Shown: positions 1 to 8,663 of the stretch, piece after piece | Position numbering within the stretch: the stretch's first letter is position 1 | Layout: each line of letters starts with the position of its first letter | Notes under the pieces: generated by a model | Seen by the model: only the letters and a program-made list of their open reading frames with translations | Told to the model about the DNA's origin: nothing | Databases searched by the model: none | Position numbers and translations under genes: made by a program | Source: Pseudomonas marginalis | Lineage (GTDB): Bacteria; Pseudomonadota; Gammaproteobacteria; Pseudomonadales; Pseudomonadaceae | Reading direction: 5' to 3' | Length of the DNA stretch: 64,000 bases | Assembly: GCF_024169655.1 (NCBI RefSeq) | Contig: NZ_JALJWV010000001.1 | Location: forward strand, 2,857,001-2,921,000

Positions 1-864
1 AGCAGCCGCCGCGAAGCCTTTGCCCGCGAACAGGCGGGGATTCGCGCGAATATCGACGGCGCCAGGGCGCAGCTCAATGGCATGCGCCGCGCGCGCAGCG
101 ACCTGACCGCCCAGGCCCAATCCCTGCGCGACCAACTGAGCAATCTGCAGCCCTTGGCCGACAATGGCTACATCCCACGCAATCGCTTGATGGAGTACCA
201 GCGCCAGTTGTCCCAGGTGCAACAGGACCTGGCGCAGAACACTGGCGAAAGCGGCCGCGTGGAGCAGGGCATCCTCGAATCGAGGCTCAAACTGCAGCAG
301 CACAGCGAGGAATACCAGAAGGAAGTGCGCAGCCAACTGGCCGACGCGCAACTGCGCAGCCTGACCCTGGAGCAGCAACTCACGTCCGCCGGGTTCGACC
401 TGCAGCACAGCGAAATCAACGCGCCGGCCGATGGCATTGCGGTCAACCTTGGCGTGCACACCGAAGGGGCGGTGGTGCGCGCCGGGGAAACCTTGCTGGA
501 GATTGTGCCCCAGGGTACGCGGTTGGAAGTCGAGGGGCATTTGCCGGTCCACCTGGTGGACAAGGTCGGCACCCACCTGCCGGTCGATATTCTGTTCACC
601 GCCTTCAATCAGAGCCGTACCCCGCGTGTGCCGGGAGAGGTCAGCCTGATTTCCGCCGACCAACTGCTCGACGAAAAAACCGGCGCGCCGTACTACGTGC
701 TGCGCACCACCGTCAGCGAGGCCGCGCTGGAAACACTCCACGGCCTGGTGATCAAGCCAGGCATGCCCGCCGAGATGTTCGTGCGTACCGGCGAGCGCTC
801 GTTGCTCAATTACCTGTTCAAGCCGCTGCTCGACCGCGCCGGCTCTGCGTTGACCGAGGAATGA
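1..864 (+). CDS. HlyD/AprE-family type I secretion periplasmic adaptor (5' end missing)
   Basis: The frame is open from the first base, so only the C-terminal 287 residues are present. HlyD-type adaptors bridge an inner-membrane ABC exporter and a TolC-like outer-membrane channel. Visible here are a long Gln/Leu/Arg-rich coiled coil (about residues 1-135), then a lipoyl/barrel segment around 'INAPADGIAVNLGVHTEGAVV' sub-motifs such as APADG and GETLLEIVP, and the family's typical end (KPGMPAEMFVRTGERS followed by a short LFKPLLDR tail). The stop overlaps the ATG of the TolC-like gene by 4 bases, so the two are translationally coupled. The ABC component and secreted substrate presumably lie upstream of the window. 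Family is clear; substrate is unknown. Confidence 0.93.
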   Translation, partial: SSRREAFAREQAGIRANIDGARAQLNGMRRARSDLTAQAQSLRDQLSNLQPLADNGYIPRNRLMEYQRQLSQVQQDLAQNTGESGRVEQGILESRLKLQQHSEEYQKEVRSQLADAQLRSLTLEQQLTSAGFDLQHSEINAPADGIAVNLGVHTEGAVVRAGETLLEIVPQGTRLEVEGHLPVHLVDKVGTHLPVDILFTAFNQSRTPRVPGEVSLISADQLLDEKTGAPYYVLRTTVSEAALETLHGLVIKPGMPAEMFVRTGERSLLNYLFKPLLDRAGSALTEE

Positions 865-2210
865 ACATGAAACCGTTGTTCATCGCCTTGCTGTTGAGCT
901 GTGCGCCTGCCCAGGCCGCCATGGGCCCGTTCGATGTGTACGAACAGGCTCTGCGCAACGATCCAGTGTTTCTCGGCGCGATCAAGGAGCGCGACGCCGG
1001 CCTGGAAAACCGCACCATCGGCCGCGCCGGGCTGCTGCCGCGGCTGTCCTACAACTACAACAAAGGGCGCAACAATTCCCAAGCGCACCTGCCTGACGGG
1101 CGCGGCGGCAGCTATCGCGACGAGCGTAATTACAACAGCTACGGCTCCACCTTCAGCCTGCAGCAGCCGCTGTTCGACTACGAAGCCTATGCCAACTACC
1201 GCAAGGGCGTGGCCCAGGCGCTGTTTGCCGATGAAAGTTTTCGCGACAAGAGCCAGGCGCTGCTGGTGCGGGTGCTGAGCTATTACACCCAAGCGTTGTT
1301 CGCTCAAGACCAGATCGAGATTGCCCGCGCCAAGAAAAAGGCCTTCGAGCAGCAGTTTCAGCAGAACCAGCACCTGTTCCAGCAGGGCGAGGGCACGCGC
1401 ACCGACATCCTTGAAGCCGAATCGCGCTATGAGCTGGCCACTGCCGAAGAAATCCAGGCGCTGGATGAACGGGACGCCTCGTTAAGAGAGTTGGGCGCGT
1501 TGATCGGCGTGCAGAGCGTCAACATCAACGACCTCGCGCCGCTCAATCAGCGTTTCGCCGCCTTCAGCCTGACGCCGGCCAACTACGACACCTGGCACGC
1601 GCTGGCGATCAGCAACAACCCGACGCTGGCCTCGCAACGCCAGGCCCTGGAAGTGGCGCGTTATGAAGTGGAGCGCAACCGCGCCGGGCACCTGCCGAAG
1701 ATCACCGCGTATGCCAGTTCGCGCCAGCAGGAGTCCGACAGCGGCAACACCTACAACCAGCGCTACGACACCAACACCATTGGCGTCGAAGTCAGCCTGC
1801 CGCTATATGCCGGTGGCGCTATCTCTGCCTCCACGCGCCAGGCCAGTCGCGCCATGGAGCAGGCCGAATACGAGCTGGAAGGCAAGACCCGTGAAACCCT
1901 GATCGAACTGCGTCGCCAGTTCAGCGCCTGCCTGTCGGGCGTCAGCAAGCTACGCGCCTACCAGAAAGCCCTGACCTCGGCCGAGGCGCTGGTGGTGTCG
2001 ACCCAGCAAAGCATCCTCGGCGGCGAGCGGGTCAACCTCGATGTGCTCAACGCCGAGCAGCAGCTCTACAGTACCCGGCGCGACCTGGCCCAGGCGCGCT
2101 ACGACTACCTGATGGCCTGGACCAAATTGCACTATTACGCTGGTAACCTGCGCGATACCGACCTGGCACAAGTCGATGAGGCGTTTGGGCCGATGGGCGC
2201 GCAGCCATAG
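861..2210 (+). CDS. TolC-family outer-membrane channel of a type I secretion system
   Basis: A 449-residue outer-membrane efflux protein, the exit duct of the type I system encoded just upstream. The N-terminus MNMKPLFIALLLSCAPAQA is a classic signal peptide, followed by the AMGPFDVYEQALRNDP opening found in AprF/TolC proteins. Two repeats of coiled-coil helices (around residues 120-215 and 330-420) and YNxQRYDTNTIGVEVSLPLYAGG near residue 305 match the beta-strand and tunnel regions of the family. The length is that of TolC/AprF. It overlaps the adaptor gene (ATGA). No T1SS substrate with RTX repeats occurs in the window, so whether it exports a protease, lipase or adhesin cannot be said. 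Confidence 0.93.
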   Translation: MNMKPLFIALLLSCAPAQAAMGPFDVYEQALRNDPVFLGAIKERDAGLENRTIGRAGLLPRLSYNYNKGRNNSQAHLPDGRGGSYRDERNYNSYGSTFSLQQPLFDYEAYANYRKGVAQALFADESFRDKSQALLVRVLSYYTQALFAQDQIEIARAKKKAFEQQFQQNQHLFQQGEGTRTDILEAESRYELATAEEIQALDERDASLRELGALIGVQSVNINDLAPLNQRFAAFSLTPANYDTWHALAISNNPTLASQRQALEVARYEVERNRAGHLPKITAYASSRQQESDSGNTYNQRYDTNTIGVEVSLPLYAGGAISASTRQASRAMEQAEYELEGKTRETLIELRRQFSACLSGVSKLRAYQKALTSAEALVVSTQQSILGGERVNLDVLNAEQQLYSTRRDLAQARYDYLMAWTKLHYYAGNLRDTDLAQVDEAFGPMGAQP

Positions 2211-2241
2211 CGTCACGCCGATCAAAATGTGCGGAGGGGGA

Positions 2242-2466
2242 TCAGTCTTCCTTGCGAACCGTGGCCACATCGCCGGCTTTGACGCGGATGTGCTTGCCAG
2301 CGATGTCGGTGAATTCATAGAAACCGTCGGCGGTATTGGTCTTCGGTATGTCTTTGGTTAAATACTGCGTGCCATTTTGCAATGTCACTACGGTTTGCGT
2401 CGCGCAACCGGCCAATACCAGAAAAGTGAGTGCAACCAGTGGCAGCCCCAAATTCTTCATGCTCAT
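2242..2466 (-). CDS. Small YgdI/YgdR-like lipoprotein
   Basis: A 74-residue protein with a lipoprotein signal peptide (MSMKNLGLPLVALTFLVLAGC); LAGC is the lipobox, so Cys21 would be the lipidated N-terminus. The mature part (TVVTLQNGTQYLTKDIPK...GFYEFTDIAGKHIRVKAGDVATVRKED) has the small SH3-like beta pattern of the YgdI/YgdR (DUF903) family. It is expected in the periplasm, anchored to a membrane. The function of the family is not established. It is convergent with the TolC-like gene and has its own leader. Confidence 0.85.
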   Translation of the reverse strand: MSMKNLGLPLVALTFLVLAGCATQTVVTLQNGTQYLTKDIPKTNTADGFYEFTDIAGKHIRVKAGDVATVRKED

Positions 2467-2653
2467 AACCCTTACCTTAACCCTGAAAAGTCCCGCTACC
2501 TGCGGCTGCGGGACATAAATGTTACGCGATCAGCTCCGCTATCTGATCACTTTTATGCAAAAAGTTGCGTGCGCCATTTATCTATTACCGATTGCAACAA
2601 TGCGTCTACGACGGCACTCTGTATGCATAACCAGTATTTGATCGCTGTGTACC

Positions 2654-4300
2654 ATGGCCGACCCCCTCGAAGACCCCCTGTATTACCTGCATAACTTCCG
2701 CCAGGTGCTCGATTGGCTGGGGCAACGCTATGCCGATTTGCTCGATGCGGACGAAGCGCATTTCATTCAGCAATTTGACAGGTTGCCGCAGCCGTCCCAG
2801 GCATTGCTGGTGCGCATGGTGATGCGCAAGGGCGTGCATTTTCGCGCGGGTAAGCTCAATTATCTGGAAATCGGCTGCCCGCATGCTGCGGCGCGCCCGC
2901 TGAAGGCATTGGGTTGGGTCGATGATCAGTGCCTGCTGGGTTTTGACGAACTGTTTGGGGTGCTGCAAAAGGGCGAGGTGCTGGGTGCGTTCCAGCCATG
3001 GATCGACCAGCCCAAGGGTAAGAAGGCCGACTGGCTTGAGCAGTTGGCGCCGCAGTTCACTGAGCAGCGCCGCTTTGCGCACTGGTGCCCCGAGCTGGAT
3101 GACGTGCTCTACAGCCTCACCGTGATGGACTTGTGCGATCGCCTGCGATTGATGTTCTTCGGCAACCTGCATCAGGACTGGTCGGAGTTCGTGCTGGCGG
3201 ACCTGGGTATCTACACCTACGAAAAGGTCGAGTTTTGTGCCGAGTCCCGCGGTTTGCGCAGCCGCGATGATGTGCTGGGGTTTCTGTTCCTGCACCAGTG
3301 CCAGCAAGCCTTTGAGTCCGCACAGGCGCTGGACAGCGTGCTGGCGCAGATCGCCATGTTGCAGACCGACAACCCTTGGCTGGAAAAACGCCGGGCCAAG
3401 CTGTTGTTTCAGGTCGGCCAGTATTGCGAGCGCAGTGCCGAGTTGGCGCTGGCCGAGCAGATCTACCGCGCCTGTGTTTTCCCCGGCGCACGCTCACGCT
3501 TGATTCGCGTGCTGGAGCGCCAGGAAGACTACGCCCAGGCCATGGCCCTGGCATGCGCCGCCCAAGAGGCACCGGAAAGTCCCGCCGAGCAGCAACACCT
3601 GCTGCGTGTGTTGCCGCGCCTGCGGCGCAAGTTGGGCGCGCCGGCCTTGCCCAAGGTCAAGCCGCGCGAAGTCACGCGCCTGGACCTGGCGCTGCCGCTG
3701 CCGGAACCCTTGGTGTCGGTGGAGTATTGCGTGCAGGCCCATCTGAGCGAGCCCGACGCGCCGGTGTACTACGTCGAAAACGGTCTGATCAATTCGCTGT
3801 TCGGCCTGTTGTGCTGGGAGGCGATCTTCGCGCCGCTGCCGGGGGCGTTTTTTCACCCGTTCCAGCGCGGGCCGGCGGATCTGCACAGCGAAGACTTTCA
3901 TCAGCGTCGTGCGTCACTGTTTGCCGCCTGTTTCGAGCAACTGCGCGATGACCGCTACAAAAACACCATCCGCCAACGCTACGTGGACAAGTGGGGCATC
4001 CAGTCACCCTTTGTCTTCTGGAACCTGCTCAGTGAAGAGCTGCTGGAGCAGGCCTTGGCGTGCTTGCCCGCCGAACACTTGCACTACTGGTTCGAGCGGC
4101 TGCTGCTGGACATCCGCGCCAACCGCGCCGGTATGCCGGACCTGATCCAGTTCTGGCCCGCCCGGAAAACCTACCGCATGATCGAAGTCAAAGGCCCTGG
4201 TGATCGCCTGCAAGACAACCAACTGCGCTGGCTGGAGTTCTGTGGCGAGTACCAGATGCCGGTCACCGTCTGCTATGTGCGCTGGGCGCAGCCCGCTTGA
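2654..4300 (+). CDS. VRR-NUC domain structure-specific nuclease, FAN1-like
   Basis: A 548-residue protein of the bacterial FAN1 type, a nuclease acting on branched or cross-linked DNA. The C-terminal VRR-NUC (PD-(D/E)XK) core is visible: GMPDL with Asp496, then MIEVKGPGDRLQDNQ with Glu511 and Lys513, the metal-binding and catalytic residues of the fold. The region before it (about 230-330) is TPR-like (QIYRACVFPGARSRLIRVLERQEDY), and the N-terminal region holds DNA-binding helices as in characterised Pseudomonas FAN1. The downstream helicase starts with a TTG that overlaps this stop (TTGA), pointing to co-translation and a joint role in DNA repair. Confidence 0.9.
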   Translation: MADPLEDPLYYLHNFRQVLDWLGQRYADLLDADEAHFIQQFDRLPQPSQALLVRMVMRKGVHFRAGKLNYLEIGCPHAAARPLKALGWVDDQCLLGFDELFGVLQKGEVLGAFQPWIDQPKGKKADWLEQLAPQFTEQRRFAHWCPELDDVLYSLTVMDLCDRLRLMFFGNLHQDWSEFVLADLGIYTYEKVEFCAESRGLRSRDDVLGFLFLHQCQQAFESAQALDSVLAQIAMLQTDNPWLEKRRAKLLFQVGQYCERSAELALAEQIYRACVFPGARSRLIRVLERQEDYAQAMALACAAQEAPESPAEQQHLLRVLPRLRRKLGAPALPKVKPREVTRLDLALPLPEPLVSVEYCVQAHLSEPDAPVYYVENGLINSLFGLLCWEAIFAPLPGAFFHPFQRGPADLHSEDFHQRRASLFAACFEQLRDDRYKNTIRQRYVDKWGIQSPFVFWNLLSEELLEQALACLPAEHLHYWFERLLLDIRANRAGMPDLIQFWPARKTYRMIEVKGPGDRLQDNQLRWLEFCGEYQMPVTVCYVRWAQPA

Positions 4301-6582
4301 GTTACACCGTGGCGGTGCGCGCCCTGTGTGAGTTCACGGCCAAGGTCGGCGACCTTGACCTGCGCTTTACACCGTCGCCCAGCGCCCAGGAAGGCATCGC
4401 CGGTCATCGCACGGTCGCCTCCCGGCGCAGTGCGCATTACCAGAACGAAGTGGCCCTGGAAGGCGAATACGAAGCGCTCAAGGTGCGGGGCAGGGCGGAC
4501 GGTTACGACCCGGACAGCAACCGCCTCGAAGAGGTGAAGACCTATCGCGGCGACCTCGATGCCCAGCCCGCCAACCATCGGCAATTGCACTGGGCCCAGG
4601 TCAAGGTCTACGGCTGGCTGATGTGCCAGAAGCTCGGGCTTGCGCACATCGATCTGGCGCTGGTGTATTTCGATATCGTTGGCGAGGGCGAAACCTTGCT
4701 GAACCAGCGCTTTGCGGCCGCCGATCTGCAACAGTTCTTCAACCGGCAATGCGCATTGTTTCTCGGTTGGGCGCGTCAGGAGATGCAGCACCGCGACGCC
4801 CGCAACCGCGCTGCGCAGACCCTGACGTTCCCTCACAGCGACTTTCGCCCCGGCCAGCGCCCCCTTGCAGAGTCGGTGTACAAGGCCGTCAGCACCGGAC
4901 GTTGCCTGATGGCCCAGGCGCCCACCGGCATCGGCAAAACCGTCGGCACGATCTTCCCCATGCTCAAGGCCTTGGCCCCCCAGCAATTGGACAAGGTGTT
5001 TTTCCTCACCGCCAAGACCCCGGGCCGCAAACTGGCCCTCGACGCCGCGCAAGTACTGTACGCCAGCAGTCCCGAGTTGCCGCTGCGCGTGTTGGAACTG
5101 GTGGCGCGGGACAAGGCCTGCGAACACCTGGACAAGGCCTGCCACGGCGAATCCTGCCCGTTGGCCAAGGGTTTCTATGACCGTTTGCCCGCCGCACGTA
5201 ACGCTGCCGCCAAGGTGCGCCTGCTCGACCAGCGCAACCTGCGCGAGGTCGCTCTGGAGCACGGCGTCTGTCCGTATTACCTGAGTCAGGAAATGGCCCG
5301 TTGGACCGACCTGGTGGTCGCCGACTACAACTACTATTTCGACTTTGGCGCGCTGTTGTTCGGGCTGGCCCAACTCAACCAGTGGCGCGTCGCGGTGCTG
5401 GTGGACGAAGCCCACAACCTGGTGGAGCGCGCCCGTTCGATGTACAGCGCAAGCCTTGATCAGTACGCCCTCAAGACCGTGCGCGATATGGCTCCAGAAC
5501 CGTTGAAGAAACCCTTGCAGCGCTTGAATCGTGAGTGGAACGCCTTGCACAAGGACCAGCTCGCGCCGTATCAGGCCTACGCGGCCAAACCCGACAAACT
5601 GCTCCAGGCCCTGAGCCTTTGCGCCAGCGCCATGGGTGACTACTTCAACGACCATCCCGAGGCACTCAGCGGCGATCTGCAAGCCTTCTATTTTGAAGCA
5701 CTGCAATTTGCCAAGGTCGCCGAGCTGTTCAACGAACATTTCATCTTTGATATCAGCCTGCGCCAACTGCGCGGCAAGCGCAGCGGTTCCACGTTGTGCC
5801 TGCGCAATGTGGTGCCCGCCGAATTCATCCGCCCGCGACTGACGGCGGCACGCAGCAGCGTGTTGTTTTCCGCTACGCTGAGCCCGCGTCACTACTACGC
5901 CGACCTGCTGGGCCTGCCGGCGGACACCGCCTGGGTCGATGTGGAATCACCGTTCAATGCCGCGCAATTGCGGGTGCGGATTGTCGATGAGGTCTCCACC
6001 CGGTTCGTGCATCGCCAGGCCTCACTGGAACCCATCGTTGAATTGATCGCCGAGCAGTTCGCCCGCCAACCGGGTAATTACCTGGCGTTCTTCAGCAGTT
6101 TCGATTATCTGCAACAAGTGGCGCTGTTACTCGCCGAGCGACACCCGCACATCGCACTGTGGCAGCAGTCACGCGGTATGGTCGAAACCGAGCGCCAGGC
6201 CTTTCTCGAGCAGTTCACCGAACACAGCCAGGGCGTTGGCTTTGCGGTACTGGGCGGCGCGTTTGGCGAAGGCATCGACCTGCCCGGCGCGCGCTTGATC
6301 GGCGCGTTCATCGCCACCCTGGGGCTGCCGCAACTGAACCCGGTCAACGAACACATGAAGCAGCGCATGGGCGCGATCTTCGGCTCCGGCTACGACTACA
6401 CCTACTTGTACCCAGGCATTCAGAAAGTCGTGCAGGCGGCGGGGCGGGTGATCCGCAGCCAGCAGGACACCGGCGTGGTGATGTTGATCGATGATCGCTT
6501 CGGCGAAGCGCGGGTGCGGCAGCTGTTGCCACGGTGGTGGGCGATAGCGACTAAAACGGCTTCCAGGCCAATGCCTGAATAA
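4297..6582 (+). CDS. PD-(D/E)XK nuclease fused to an iron-sulfur Rad3/DinG-type DNA helicase
   Basis: A 761-residue protein. The N-terminal part (about 1-150) carries a Cas4/RecB-like nuclease signature: RGRADG with Asp68, EEVK with Glu79 and Lys81, and Gln101...Tyr105 in HWAQVKVYGWL. The helicase follows: Walker A APTGIGKT near residue 210, an Fe-S insertion with four cysteines (KACEHLDKACHGESC...GVCPYYL, about 272-330), the DEAH box VDEAHNL near 370, and motif VI-like QAAGRVIRSQQD near 710. The start is TTG at 4297 (LSYTVAVRAL), overlapping the FAN1-like gene by 4 bases. It is likely an ATP-dependent 5'-3' helicase-nuclease of DNA repair. The last dozen residues (after RWW) read antisense to a dehydrogenase remnant and may not be native. 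Confidence 0.9.
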   Translation: MSYTVAVRALCEFTAKVGDLDLRFTPSPSAQEGIAGHRTVASRRSAHYQNEVALEGEYEALKVRGRADGYDPDSNRLEEVKTYRGDLDAQPANHRQLHWAQVKVYGWLMCQKLGLAHIDLALVYFDIVGEGETLLNQRFAAADLQQFFNRQCALFLGWARQEMQHRDARNRAAQTLTFPHSDFRPGQRPLAESVYKAVSTGRCLMAQAPTGIGKTVGTIFPMLKALAPQQLDKVFFLTAKTPGRKLALDAAQVLYASSPELPLRVLELVARDKACEHLDKACHGESCPLAKGFYDRLPAARNAAAKVRLLDQRNLREVALEHGVCPYYLSQEMARWTDLVVADYNYYFDFGALLFGLAQLNQWRVAVLVDEAHNLVERARSMYSASLDQYALKTVRDMAPEPLKKPLQRLNREWNALHKDQLAPYQAYAAKPDKLLQALSLCASAMGDYFNDHPEALSGDLQAFYFEALQFAKVAELFNEHFIFDISLRQLRGKRSGSTLCLRNVVPAEFIRPRLTAARSSVLFSATLSPRHYYADLLGLPADTAWVDVESPFNAAQLRVRIVDEVSTRFVHRQASLEPIVELIAEQFARQPGNYLAFFSSFDYLQQVALLLAERHPHIALWQQSRGMVETERQAFLEQFTEHSQGVGFAVLGGAFGEGIDLPGARLIGAFIATLGLPQLNPVNEHMKQRMGAIFGSGYDYTYLYPGIQKVVQAAGRVIRSQQDTGVVMLIDDRFGEARVRQLLPRWWAIATKTASRPMPE

Positions 6583-6692
6583 CCTCCGGTGACGATGGCA
6601 GTCATACCGTGCAAATCTTTACCCGCCAACGCTTGCAAAGCGGTTGTCGTGCCGTCGAATCCACTCTCGATAGGGCTTTGTGTATTGATCAT
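6555..6692 (-). pseudogene. 5' remnant of a short-chain dehydrogenase gene
   Basis: Reading down from an ATG at 6692, preceded by a good ribosome-binding site (GGAGAG, 6-base spacing), the first about 46 residues are a recognisable SDR N-terminus: MINTQSPIESGFDG, then TAIVTGGYSGIGLEAV with the Rossmann TGGYSGIG motif. After that the frame runs into the antisense of the helicase C-terminus and is meaningless. The rest of the gene (about 240-280 codons in the family) is absent. A deletion probably joined the dehydrogenase start to the helicase end. The AraC-type regulator that would be its divergent partner is intact. Confidence 0.75.
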
Positions 6693-6793
6693 AGGGCGCT
6701 CTCCATGGGGGGGGCGGCTATGTTCTCCCCTAGAGGTCGGACGCGAAACGGCCTAAAGTCCGCTTTTCTATCGCGATCGTCCGGAGTTTTTTT

Positions 6794-7714
6794 ATGGATA
6801 GCCTGTCCGACGTGGTGGCACTGTTAAAGAGCCATCGCGCCTATTTCGCCGGCCTCAAGGCTGGCGGCGATTGGGCCCTGGATTTTCCGCCGCCGGAGGG
6901 CATCAAGTTCAACGCTGTGGTGGAGGGAAAGTGTTGGCTGGAAGTGGAGGGCATGCCGGTGCCGATCCCCTTGAGCGAGGGCGATTGCTTTTTGTTGACC
7001 CAAAACCGTCCCTGGAGGTTGTCCAGCAACCTGGCGCGGGAGGGCGTTGATGCGCGCGAGGTGTATCGTGACGCGGTGGGTGGTATTGCCCGTCTGGGTG
7101 AAACTGTGGATTTGTTCCTGATCGGCGGACGTTTTAGCTACGGTGACGACGCCCGGCTATTGCTGGAGGGGTTACCGCCGGTGGTGCGCATCAGTGCCAG
7201 GTCCGAGCAGGCCAGCGTTTTGCGCTGGTGCCTGGAACGCTTGGCTCGGGAGTATGCCAGCCCGATGCAAGGCGCGGCGTTGATGACCGAACATCTGGCG
7301 CAAATGATGTTGGTGCAGATCCTGCGCCTCTATCAGTCATCCATGGGCGCCAGTACCACGGGTTGGTTGGCGGCGTTGAACGATCCGCGGTTGGCGCCGG
7401 TACTGCAGCAAATACACGCCGCACCGGCACGCCGCTGGACCTTGAGCGACATGGCCGGTGTCGCGAGTCAGTCCCGATCGACCTTTGCCCTGCACTTCAA
7501 GCGGCGGGTCGGGATGGCGCCCCAGGAGTATCTGACTCGCTGGCGCATGCACCTGGCGTTGCAGGCCTTGAACACGTCCGGCAGTAGCGTTTCCCGTATC
7601 GGCCAGTCACTCGGGTATCAGTCGGACAGTGCGTTCAGCAGTGCCTTCAAGCGCCTGATGAACTGCTCCCCTCGGGAATACCGCGAGCGAAAGAGCGCGC
7701 CCCTCGATGTCTAA
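6794..7714 (+). CDS. AraC-family transcriptional regulator with N-terminal cupin
   Basis: A 306-residue regulator. The N-terminal about 180 residues form a cupin-type sensor (EGKCWLEVEGMPVPIPLSEGDCFLL), and the C-terminal about 100 residues hold two helix-turn-helix motifs (WTLSDMAGVASQSRSTFALHFKRRVG and VSRIGQSLGYQSDSAFSSAFKRLMNCSPREYR). This architecture is common for regulators of nearby oxidoreductases. ATG 6794 follows CGGAG. It is divergent from the dehydrogenase remnant, so it may have lost its adjacent target. It converges with the alpha-E gene, overlapping it by 4 bases. The ligand is unknown. Confidence 0.92.
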   Translation: MDSLSDVVALLKSHRAYFAGLKAGGDWALDFPPPEGIKFNAVVEGKCWLEVEGMPVPIPLSEGDCFLLTQNRPWRLSSNLAREGVDAREVYRDAVGGIARLGETVDLFLIGGRFSYGDDARLLLEGLPPVVRISARSEQASVLRWCLERLAREYASPMQGAALMTEHLAQMMLVQILRLYQSSMGASTTGWLAALNDPRLAPVLQQIHAAPARRWTLSDMAGVASQSRSTFALHFKRRVGMAPQEYLTRWRMHLALQALNTSGSSVSRIGQSLGYQSDSAFSSAFKRLMNCSPREYRERKSAPLDV

Positions 7715-8661
7715 ACCACCTCCAGATACGAGCTGTGAATCGCCCGCGCCAACTCGCGTACCGTGTCGATGAATTCCGTCAGGCGGCTGTGCAAGCCTTC
7801 TTCGAGGATTTCGTCGATCCCGGTATAGCGCAGCCGCGCTTCGAACTCGGCGGCCAAGCGCTGCGCGGTGCGGCCATAACTGCCCGGCAAGTCCGCCAGA
7901 ATATGGCTCAGTTCCTCGATGCAGGCATGCAACGAGCGCGGCACATCACTGCGCAACAGCAGCAACTCCGACACCGAGCGTGCGTTCAACGCATTCGGAT
8001 ACAGCTCCGTGTACGCTTCGAATGACGACAAGGCGCGGAGCAGGGCGCTCCACTGGTAATAACCGCGCGCCGACAAGTCGCTGACTTCCTCCGATTCCTC
8101 GCCGAACATCTCGTAGCGCGCATCCAGCAGCCGCAAGGTGTTGTCGGCGCGCTCGACAAAGGTGCCCAGGCGAATGAACCGGTACGCGTCATTGCGCATG
8201 ATGGTGCCGGACGTCGCCCCGCGAAACAGGTGCGAACGCTGTTTGACCCAATCGCAGAAGTGGCTGATGCCATGCCGCGCCAGCCCGCCGGCGGCGATGC
8301 TGCGCATTTCCAGCCAGGTGGCGTTGAGGTTTTCCCACATGTCGGCGGTGATGCGCCCGCGCACGGCATGGGCGTTGCCCCGCGCGGCGCGCAGGCAGTT
8401 GTAGATGCTGGCGGGGTTTTCTTCATCGAGGGCGAAGAAGTGCAACATGCGTTCGGCATCCAGTTGGCCGTGGCGCTCCAGGTAGCTGTCCAGGGTGCCG
8501 CTGCTGAGCAACGACATCGCCAGTTCGTCGAGGCCATCGCTGCGCCCGGCCTGGGGCATCAATGACAGCGAATAGCTGACTTCGAGCATGCGCGCCAGGT
8601 TCTCGGCACGCTCCAGGTAACGGGACATCCAGTACAAATCTGCGGCGGTTCTACTCAACAT
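7711..8661 (-). CDS. Alpha-E domain protein
   Basis: A 316-residue, almost entirely alpha-helical protein of the alpha-E family, recognisable from the start MLSRTAADLYWMSRYLERAENLARMLEV and the RGYYQWSALLRALSSFEAY segment. Members nearly always sit beside a circularly permuted ATP-grasp protein, as here (2-base gap), and are thought to act together in a peptide or peptide-like ligation/modification step that has not been biochemically resolved. In many genomes a transglutaminase-like gene follows; here the next gene is a convergent AraC regulator instead. Confidence 0.93.
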   Translation of the reverse strand: MLSRTAADLYWMSRYLERAENLARMLEVSYSLSLMPQAGRSDGLDELAMSLLSSGTLDSYLERHGQLDAERMLHFFALDEENPASIYNCLRAARGNAHAVRGRITADMWENLNATWLEMRSIAAGGLARHGISHFCDWVKQRSHLFRGATSGTIMRNDAYRFIRLGTFVERADNTLRLLDARYEMFGEESEEVSDLSARGYYQWSALLRALSSFEAYTELYPNALNARSVSELLLLRSDVPRSLHACIEELSHILADLPGSYGRTAQRLAAEFEARLRYTGIDEILEEGLHSRLTEFIDTVRELARAIHSSYLEVV

Positions 8662-8663
8662 AC

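Noticed and set aside
4273..5892. 539-codon antisense frame over the nuclease-helicase
   Set aside because: The plus strand has nuclease, Fe-S and helicase motifs; the antisense product has none.
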